From positions 1 to 5,699 of the forward strand of contig JAFGCE010000022.1 in assembly GCA_016932755.1 (NCBI GenBank): DNA of 5,699 bases. The letters are read 5' to 3'. The DNA is from Candidatus Woesearchaeota archaeon (lineage in GTDB: Archaea; Nanobdellota; Nanobdellia; Woesearchaeales; JAGWAF01). Under the pieces are notes generated by a model, which had not been told where the DNA came from, ran no database searches, and saw only the letters and a program-made list of their open reading frames with translations. Position numbers and translations under genes: made by a program. Positions 1 to 4,565 of the stretch are shown in pieces (positions within the stretch are counted from its first letter, which is position 1; each line of letters opens with the position of its first letter).

Positions 1-540
1 AACTAAGAAAAAAATATAAGAGGAGTCGTTTGACGCACGAACCATTTGCTGAAGAAAATACTTGTTAAAAGAAAGATAAAGCGAAGAAACAATCCCCAAG
101 ACTGGATTTATTCTTATTCCAATTAAGAATATCAGGACACAAGTAAGAAAACCCATAATTAATCCTGGAAATCTTGCAATCGTGAGTATATTTTTAGGCG
201 GCACTCTTCCATTATCCAGATTCCATTCATAATCCTTCCCATCCCCCCATAAATAAAAATAAGTGAAGTTCTGGTTTCCGTACCCGGAAAGATGAAGAGG
301 CATACCAATTATATATTTCCCAAACTGAGGGTTCATCCATGACCAATCACTAAAATAGCTGTTTGTCCAAATTTCGTTTTCAAAATCTCCCTTTAAGAAC
401 AGCCTGAAGTAAGTGTTTCCCGAGCTAATCCACCAGCATTCATTGCCAGAAGAAGGTTCAAAAGATGAGTACTCTTTCGCAAAAGGGCATAGTAACAAAA
501 GTAGGAAAAGCACTAAAAAAAAAATATTATATTTTTTCAT
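1..540 (-). CDS. Membrane glycosyltransferase, PMT/GT39-like (N-terminal 180 codons; runs off left edge)
   Basis: Reading the complement from an ATG at 540, the frame stays open for 180 codons to base 1, so the C-terminus lies outside the window. Residues about 4-20 (NIFFLVLFLLLLLCPFA) are a hydrophobic signal anchor, and a second membrane helix lies at about 124-142. Between them is a Trp/Tyr-rich extracytoplasmic loop containing MNPQFGKYIIGMPLHLSGY (69-87), followed by ARFPG (122-126) and RASND (168-172). This order resembles the first luminal loop of PMT/ArnT-type GT-C glycosyltransferases: an acidic pair, then a P-x-x-GK-Y-I-I-G stretch, then an AR-start helix. Such enzymes move a sugar from a polyprenyl/dolichyl-phosphate donor to a protein or lipid on the outer face of the membrane. 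The acidic pair appears as N33-E34 rather than Asp-Glu. Family call is from motif memory; donor and acceptor are unknown. It diverges from the methyltransferase gene across an 82-bp gap. Confidence 0.68.
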   Translation of the reverse strand, partial: MKKYNIFFLVLFLLLLLCPFAKEYSSFEPSSGNECWWISSGNTYFRLFLKGDFENEIWTNSYFSDWSWMNPQFGKYIIGMPLHLSGYGNQNFTYFYLWGDGKDYEWNLDNGRVPPKNILTIARFPGLIMGFLTCVLIFLIGIRINPVLGIVSSLYLSFNKYFLQQMVRASNDSSYIFFLV

Positions 541-562
541 TTAACCATAACCCAGAAAGAAG

Positions 563-585
563 CTATATAAATTTTTTGAATTAAG
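563..585 (-). promoter_or_regulatory. Archaeal TATA/BRE promoter for the glycosyltransferase gene
   Basis: On the complement, TTTATATAG (about 564-572) follows an A-rich BRE-like stretch CAAAAAA. The box centre is about 28 bp ahead of the ATG at 540. This fits a transcript starting at or next to the start codon, with no Shine-Dalgarno sequence. Assigned by spacing and composition only. Confidence 0.55.
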
Positions 586-600
586 CAAAACCTTTTTATT
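583..600 (+). promoter_or_regulatory. Archaeal TATA/BRE promoter for the RNA methyltransferase
   Basis: AAGCAAAACC followed by TTTTTATT resembles a BRE plus a TATA box. Its centre (about 596) is 27 bp ahead of the ATG at 623. The sequence between has no Shine-Dalgarno motif, so a leaderless mRNA is likely. It lies back to back with the promoter of the divergent glycosyltransferase. Confidence 0.5.
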
Positions 601-622
601 GAATGCCTGTTAATCATTTCCT

Positions 623-1573
623 ATGCTCAAGATAATGCCTAATGCTGGTGAGATAGAATTCAAAAAACAGTTTGTTGAAAGATACAGCAAATTAACTGAA
701 TTTGATGACTTCAAGAGATACTGCCTGGCTTTTTTGCGAAGGTCAATAAGGGTCAACACTCTCAAAATCTCAATTAAAGAGCTAAAAAAAAGGCTTGAAA
801 AAGACTGGAAGCTTGAGCAGATACCCTGGTGCAGGGAAGGGTTCTGGATTGAGCACAAAAGAGAGGATAGAAGGGATATTGGAAACCTTATTGAGCACAG
901 CCTAGGCTATTTTTATGTGCAGGAAGCTGTCAGCATGATTCCTCCGCTGGTCCTTGATCCCAAGCCAGGAGAAACTGTGCTGGACATGTGCGCAGCTCCT
1001 GGAAGCAAGGCTTCACAGATAGCCCAATACATGAAAAACAAGGGGGTTCTTGTAGCCAATGACTACAAGGGAATAAGGCTTGCGCCTCTTGGAATCAACA
1101 TGCAAAGAATGGGGATAACAAACTCTGTCCTTACATTAATGGATGCAAACTGGTTTGCAAAATCAGGGCTGGAATTTGACAGGATTCTTCTTGACGCTCC
1201 ATGCAGCGGGACAGGCACAATAAGGAAAAGCCTAAAGACGCTTAGGATATGGAACTCAGGCATGATAAAAAAGATTTCATACGACCAAAGAAGGCTGGCA
1301 GAGACTGCTTTCTCTATACTCAAAAAGGGAGGAACAATGGTTTACTCAACCTGCAGCCTTGAGCCTGAAGAAGATGAAGGTGTTGTGAGCTTACTGCTTG
1401 AAAACCATCCTGATGCAAAACTTGAAGAAATAAGCCTTGGCATAAAAAGAAGCCATGCAATAGAAGAGTTTGAGGGAGTAAGATATAATCCTGAAGTGAA
1501 AAAATGTTTGAGGCTCTGGCCCCAGGACAATGACACTGAAGGGTTCTTTGTTGCAAAAATTAAGAAAGTTTAA
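623..1573 (+). CDS. RNA cytosine-C5 methyltransferase, NOL1/NOP2/Sun (RsmB/Trm4-like) family
   Basis: This 316-residue protein should transfer a methyl group from S-adenosylmethionine to carbon 5 of a cytosine in tRNA or rRNA, in the cytoplasm. All family landmarks are visible: RVNTLK (43-48), SAM-binding motif I LDMCAAPGSKA (120-130), motif IV LDAPCSGTGT (190-199) with C194, and motif VI STCSLEPEEDE (242-252) with C244. In this family the motif VI Cys attacks C6 of the base and the motif IV Cys helps release the product. The C-terminal RLWPQDNDTEGFFVAKI (297-313) is the usual family ending. The length matches compact archaeal and bacterial members without a long N-terminal RNA-binding extension; archaeal Trm4 is the closest idea, but tRNA versus rRNA cannot be decided. 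The ATG at 623 is chosen because it sits 27 bp from a TATA-like box; M5 (635) is an alternative. It looks intact. Confidence 0.93.
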   Translation: MLKIMPNAGEIEFKKQFVERYSKLTEFDDFKRYCLAFLRRSIRVNTLKISIKELKKRLEKDWKLEQIPWCREGFWIEHKREDRRDIGNLIEHSLGYFYVQEAVSMIPPLVLDPKPGETVLDMCAAPGSKASQIAQYMKNKGVLVANDYKGIRLAPLGINMQRMGITNSVLTLMDANWFAKSGLEFDRILLDAPCSGTGTIRKSLKTLRIWNSGMIKKISYDQRRLAETAFSILKKGGTMVYSTCSLEPEEDEGVVSLLLENHPDAKLEEISLGIKRSHAIEEFEGVRYNPEVKKCLRLWPQDNDTEGFFVAKIKKV

Positions 1574-1580
1574 TAAAAAA
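1564..1580 (+). promoter_or_regulatory. Possible weak TATA box for the small membrane protein
   Basis: GAAAG followed by TTTAATAAAA overlaps the stop codon of the methyltransferase. Its centre (about 1573) is roughly 27 bp ahead of the ATG at 1600, the same spacing as at other genes here. The match to a TATA box is modest, and read-through from upstream is equally possible. Confidence 0.3.
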
Positions 1581-1599
1581 CAGAATTAAAGCGGTATAT

Positions 1600-1794
1600 A
1601 TGAAAAGCGATTTTGTCAAGTCAATAGCAAAAAGGTATGTAATCCTGTTTGTCCTGCTTTTAGCCTTGTTTGTATATGTTCTCGCAAGAGCAGATATCAG
1701 CGGAAGCATGTTTGCAAACATTATCGCTACTTTAGTGCTTCTTGCAATAATTCCTTTTGCTATAATAATGCTCATGAACAAGCGGAAGAAGTGA
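1600..1794 (+). CDS. Small two-helix membrane protein, unknown function
   Basis: I do not recognise this 64-residue protein. It has a basic N-terminus (MKSDFVKSIAKR), a hydrophobic helix at about 13-29 (YVILFVLLLALFVYVLA), a short polar turn around RADISGS, a second helix at about 38-58, and a basic tail NKRKK. By the positive-inside rule both ends should be cytoplasmic, forming a hairpin. It begins 26 bp after the methyltransferase stop and may be co-transcribed with it or use its own weak promoter. The clear membrane pattern and flanking charges argue for a real gene rather than a chance frame. It has no catalytic motif or cysteine. Confidence 0.62.
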   Translation: MKSDFVKSIAKRYVILFVLLLALFVYVLARADISGSMFANIIATLVLLAIIPFAIIMLMNKRKK

Positions 1795-1813
1795 CTATAC
1801 ACCCAAATATACC

Positions 1814-1832
1814 GAAAGCAAAGATTTATAAG
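1814..1832 (+). promoter_or_regulatory. Archaeal TATA/BRE promoter for the YkgJ-like gene
   Basis: GAAAGCAAAGA followed by TTTATAAG (1825-1832) is one of the clearest BRE/TATA pairs in the window. Initiation about 25-28 bp downstream would fall near 1853-1856, leaving a leader of only about 8-11 nt before the GTG at 1864. There is no clear Shine-Dalgarno motif. Confidence 0.6.
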
Positions 1833-1863
1833 CAGCATCTTCTCAACAGCCGGCAGATCTTGC

Positions 1864-2349
1864 GTGGCTGAAGAGATTACATGTGAAAAGTGTTCCGGGG
1901 AATGCTGCAAAGATGTTTCTATATACTACCGCGAGCCTAAGCGATTTGATGATTTTGAGATTATGAAATGGCTTATAGCCCACAAGGATGTCTGCGTTTA
2001 TGTTGACCATAAGGGAGTATGGGCTGTTGAAGTAAAGACTCCCTGCAAGTTTCTGGGACAGGACAGCAAATGCATGATTTATCCAAAACGATACACCCTT
2101 TGCAGGGATTACAGCGCTTCTGAATGCTTAATGTCCGAATGCCCTGGAGAATATTACAGCAGGATTTTCAGGACAGAAGAGGACGTTGACATCTATATGA
2201 AAGAGATAGGGTTTTACGAGGAATACCTGAAAGAAAAAGCAAGGCGCGAAAACCCCGCAGGCAAAGGTCCCTCAACTCATGAGCTTATAGCTGAAAAAAA
2301 GGAAGAGGCTGTCCAGGCAGTGCAGCCAGTAATAGAATTCTCTCAATAA
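1864..2349 (+). CDS. YkgJ-family (UPF0153-type) cysteine-cluster protein
   Basis: The 161-residue protein begins with a GTG. Near its N-terminus is C7-x2-C10-x3-CC (14-15), and later come C61, C70-MIYPKRYTLC80-RDY and C88/C93. This CxxCxGxCC...C.IY..R...CR.Y layout marks the YkgJ family, putative Zn- or Fe-S-binding proteins without an established reaction. The GTG is preferred because the next in-frame Met (M34) would remove the first Cys motif, and because a good TATA box lies 35 bp upstream. The C-terminal third (from about 105) is charged, Glu/Lys-rich and probably helical or disordered. It ends 11 bp before the stop of a convergent membrane-protein gene. A cytosolic metal-binding role is inferred; a link to the hydrogenase downstream is not shown. 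Confidence 0.85.
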   Translation: MAEEITCEKCSGECCKDVSIYYREPKRFDDFEIMKWLIAHKDVCVYVDHKGVWAVEVKTPCKFLGQDSKCMIYPKRYTLCRDYSASECLMSECPGEYYSRIFRTEEDVDIYMKEIGFYEEYLKEKARRENPAGKGPSTHELIAEKKEEAVQAVQPVIEFSQ

Positions 2350-2366
2350 AAATCTTATTTTTATCT
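2345..2366. terminator. Bidirectional T-rich termination region between convergent genes
   Basis: The 11-bp gap between the two convergent stop codons (2349 and 2361) is AT-rich. Reading plus gives CTTATTTTTATC; reading minus gives GATTTTTATTG. T-tracts of this kind commonly end archaeal transcripts without a hairpin, and the two transcripts would overlap at their 3' ends. Composition is the only evidence. Confidence 0.4.
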
Positions 2367-2912
2367 TGCTGCAAGTGATTTCTTTGTGTAATGGATGCCG
2401 TATGCAGCTATGCCCCCAGATATTGCTGTTGTAACCTGAATAATGCCCATTGCTGTCAGGAAAACAACAGGGATTATTGAAAGCTTGTAAAGGATAAATG
2501 CTGACAGGAACAAAAATGCTCCTTTTGTCAATGCGCCTACAGCAAGAGTATACGCATAGCTGTGATTTTTCTTAAGCCTGAAATATTTGAATGAAAAGAC
2601 AAGAATTGCATTTCCAGCCCAGATAAAAGGAATCATGTAAACCAGGAACTTGCTGAAAGGCCCGAATATAATCCCTCTTGAAAGCACTCCAAGGCTTGGG
2701 AGCATTATAACCGGCAGCAGCTTATACCCCCTTAGGTTAAGGGCTGCTGCTACAAGTGCTGCATTGACAGCAATGCCCACAAAAAGCTGGGGATGCCCCA
2801 TAAAAAAAGGAACAAAAAAACAAACTGCAGAATAGATAAACATCTCTATATGCTCATAAAAATAGCCGACAGCATAATCCTGCACATTTGCCAGCTCATA
2901 TATGTATTTCAT
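2361..2912 (-). CDS. Polytopic membrane protein divergent from the [FeFe] hydrogenase operon
   Basis: From the ATG at 2912 this is a 183-residue protein with five or six membrane helices (about 23-38, 42-60, 64-80, 88-109, 120-142, 146-172) and a basic tail YTKKSLAAR. Conserved-looking stretches are LPSLGVLSRGIIFGP (71-85), YMIPFIWAGNAILVFSFKY (92-110) and QVTTAISGGIAAY (159-171). From memory these resemble small membrane proteins with an ECF-transporter S-component-like look that are often annotated 'iron hydrogenase' in bacterial genomes, apparently by neighbourhood; it has no iron ligands and is not a hydrogenase. The frame extends to a GTG at 2957 (ATG at 2951). I prefer 2912 because an excellent BRE/TATA sits 28 bp upstream of it, inside the longer reading, and AAGGT lies about 8 nt before it. 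Function is unknown; the position suggests a link to hydrogenase assembly, supply or anchoring. Confidence 0.8.
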   Translation of the reverse strand: MKYIYELANVQDYAVGYFYEHIEMFIYSAVCFFVPFFMGHPQLFVGIAVNAALVAAALNLRGYKLLPVIMLPSLGVLSRGIIFGPFSKFLVYMIPFIWAGNAILVFSFKYFRLKKNHSYAYTLAVGALTKGAFLFLSAFILYKLSIIPVVFLTAMGIIQVTTAISGGIAAYGIHYTKKSLAAR

Positions 2913-2934
2913 GACAAATACCTTGAACACTATC

Positions 2935-2951
2935 CTTATATATTTTTTCAT
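2935..2951 (-). promoter_or_regulatory. Archaeal TATA/BRE promoter for the divergent membrane protein
   Basis: On the complement, TGAAAAAA precedes TATATAAGG, a strong BRE/TATA pair. Its centre (about 2940) is 28 bp ahead of the ATG at 2912. This supports that start and suggests that the upstream in-frame codons (GTG 2957, ATG 2951) are promoter rather than coding sequence. Confidence 0.55.
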
Positions 2952-2965
2952 TTTCACTCAGGAAT

Positions 2966-2985
2966 AGGAAAAAAAGTATATAAGC
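2966..2985 (+). promoter_or_regulatory. Archaeal TATA/BRE promoter for the hydrogenase operon
   Basis: GGAAAAAAAG followed by TATATAAG (2977-2984) is a strong BRE/TATA pair centred about 28 bp ahead of the ATG at 3008. Initiation near 3005-3008 gives a leaderless or nearly leaderless operon mRNA. GAGG at 3001-3004 is too close to the ATG for a good ribosome site. I saw no convincing operator repeat. Confidence 0.62.
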
Positions 2986-3007
2986 AGAAGCAGGGAATAA
3001 GAGGGTT

Positions 3008-3439
3008 ATGGAAGACAAAGAGGCATACCCTGACTGTCTGGGGCTTTTGCCAAAGCTTGAAAAAGAGCAGGCAAAAAAAGGATGGATTTCTGAGCAAGCG
3101 CTAAAGAGGATTAGCAAGGAAACAGGTATACCAATATCCAGGGTTTATGGTGTTGCAACATTCTATGCCCACCTTCACACAGAAAAACAGGGAAAATACA
3201 TCATCGAGATATGCAACTCACCTTCCTGTTACCTGAACAGCTCGCTTAACTTGATAAAATTTATTGAAAAAGAGCTGAAAATAAAGTCAGGACAGACAAC
3301 AAAGAATGGAAAGTTCTCTATTCACATTTGCTCATGCATCGGGTGCTGCGACAAGGCTCCTGCAATGATGATAAACAAGAAAGTATACGGCAATCTTACA
3401 GAAGAAAAAGTGAAAAAAATACTGAAGAAGTGCAGATAA
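3008..3439 (+). CDS. nuoE: NuoE/HydC/HndA-like [2Fe-2S] subunit of NAD(P)-linked [FeFe] hydrogenase
   Basis: This 143-residue protein is the thioredoxin-like [2Fe-2S] subunit that accompanies the flavoprotein in complex I and in trimeric [FeFe] hydrogenases. The helical N-terminal part carries the family signature RVYGVATFYAHL (45-56). The cluster ligands are C69-x4-C74 (CNSPSC) and C110-x3-C114 (CIGCC), followed by DKAPAMMIN (115-123) and YGNLTEEKV. Length is close to that of other short NuoE proteins. C108 and C113 are extra cysteines beside the second ligand pair, where relatives usually read ECLGAC. It opens the operon, and nuoF starts 1 bp after its stop, which suggests translational coupling. 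In HydABC-type complexes this subunit docks on the flavoprotein and exchanges electrons near the FMN. It acts in the cytoplasm; no signal peptide or membrane segment is present. Confidence 0.93.
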   Translation: MEDKEAYPDCLGLLPKLEKEQAKKGWISEQALKRISKETGIPISRVYGVATFYAHLHTEKQGKYIIEICNSPSCYLNSSLNLIKFIEKELKIKSGQTTKNGKFSIHICSCIGCCDKAPAMMINKKVYGNLTEEKVKKILKKCR

Positions 3440-3440
3440 A

Positions 3441-4565
3441 ATGCAAATCCTGAAAAAAACAAACCTGAAAGCTTTTGAAAAGGCAAAAAAGCTCGGTCCT
3501 GAAGGTGTGATAAGCCTGATAAAGGAAAAAGGGCTTGCAGGAAGAGGTGGGGCAGGATTCCCGACAGGAACAAAATGGGAGATGGTAAGGAATGCAGAAG
3601 CTGATGAAAGGTATGTCATATGCAATGCTGATGAAGGGGAGCCAGGCACATTCAAGGACAGAATGATAATCGAGAAAAACCCTGAGACTCTTATTGAAGG
3701 AATTCTCATAGCGTCTTATGCTGTCGGAGCAAAAAAAGCATTCATCTATCTGAGGGGGGAGTACACCTGCCTGAAGAGCAAGCTGAACAAAAAAATAAAA
3801 GAAGTTCTTTCAAAAGCAAAATCAGATTTGAAAATAGAAATCTTTGTCGGAGCAGGCGCGTATGTCTGCGGCGAGGAAACTGCAATACTTGCATCTATTG
3901 AGGGAAAAAGAGGGCATCCAAAAGTAAGGCCCCCATACCCCACAACATACGGCTTGTTCGGCAAGCCCACTGTTATAAACAATGTTGAGACTCTTACAAA
4001 TGTCCCTTTGGCAGTGATGTTTGATGACTGGAACAAGGACACGAGGCTTCACTGCATTTCAGGAGATGTTGAAAAGCCGGGAGTCTACGAAGCTCCGCTC
4101 GGTGAAAAGCTTTCGCAGGCAATAGAGCGCGCAAAGCCGAAGGGCAAGCCGAAAGCAGTTTATTTTGGATGCTTCGGAGGGTGCATGCCTTATGAAAAAT
4201 TCAGGGATCTGGAGCTTAGGCCTGAAAAAGTATGCGAAGGGGAGTGCATGCTTGGCTCATGCACAATGATTGTTGTCAGCGAGAAAAGGTCTATTGTTGA
4301 TGTCGCGACAAATATTGCAAAGTTCTATGAATTTGAGTCATGCGGAAAATGCACGCCCTGCAGGGAAGGGACAATGAGAGTCCTTGCAATGCTCCAGAAT
4401 ATATCTGTCGGAGACGCTAAACCTGAGGACATTGACACGCTGCAGGAGCTTGCAGAGGTAATAAAGGAAACCTCATTCTGCGGGCTTGGGCAGACTGCAA
4501 CTTCGCACCTTATCAATGCGCTGAAATTTTTCAGGAAAGATTTTGAGGACAGGATAAAAAAATGA
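3441..4565 (+). CDS. nuoF: NuoF/HydB-like FMN and NAD(P)H-binding subunit, short form
   Basis: This 374-residue flavoprotein should pass electrons between NAD(P)H and the iron-sulfur chain. It shows GLAGRGGAGFPTGTKW (31-46), ICNADEGEPGTFKDR (60-74) and GAGAYVCGEETAILASIEGK (137-156), the FMN/NADH fold of complex I NuoF. RPPYPTTYGLFGKPTVINNVETL (163-185) follows, then an SLBB-type region (about 205-260) and the [4Fe-4S] site C301-x2-C304-x2-C307...C347. It starts near the Rossmann core and stops soon after CGLGQ. It therefore lacks the N-terminal thioredoxin-like domain and the C-terminal two-cluster ferredoxin domain of long HydB/HndC. Unusual cysteines occur at C244 and at C265-x3-C269-x4-C274, the last within GSCT where relatives usually have GSGG. 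Its stop overlaps the hydA start (ATGA), and AGGA lies 7 nt before that ATG. NADH versus NADPH cannot be read from the sequence. Confidence 0.94.
   Translation: MQILKKTNLKAFEKAKKLGPEGVISLIKEKGLAGRGGAGFPTGTKWEMVRNAEADERYVICNADEGEPGTFKDRMIIEKNPETLIEGILIASYAVGAKKAFIYLRGEYTCLKSKLNKKIKEVLSKAKSDLKIEIFVGAGAYVCGEETAILASIEGKRGHPKVRPPYPTTYGLFGKPTVINNVETLTNVPLAVMFDDWNKDTRLHCISGDVEKPGVYEAPLGEKLSQAIERAKPKGKPKAVYFGCFGGCMPYEKFRDLELRPEKVCEGECMLGSCTMIVVSEKRSIVDVATNIAKFYEFESCGKCTPCREGTMRVLAMLQNISVGDAKPEDIDTLQELAEVIKETSFCGLGQTATSHLINALKFFRKDFEDRIKK

Noticed and set aside
1560..1910. 116-codon minus-strand frame opposite the microprotein
   Set aside because: Its hydrophobic stretches mirror the plus-strand membrane helices. 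The plus frame has its own start, promoter spacing and proper charge flanks.
2793..3104. 103-codon plus-strand frame across the divergent promoter region
   Set aside because: It overlaps the membrane protein antisense and nuoE out of frame, runs through both promoters, and has no recognisable domain.
3332..3709. 125-codon minus-strand frame across the nuoE/nuoF junction
   Set aside because: It is antisense to two conserved genes, and its composition is that of a complementary-strand shadow.
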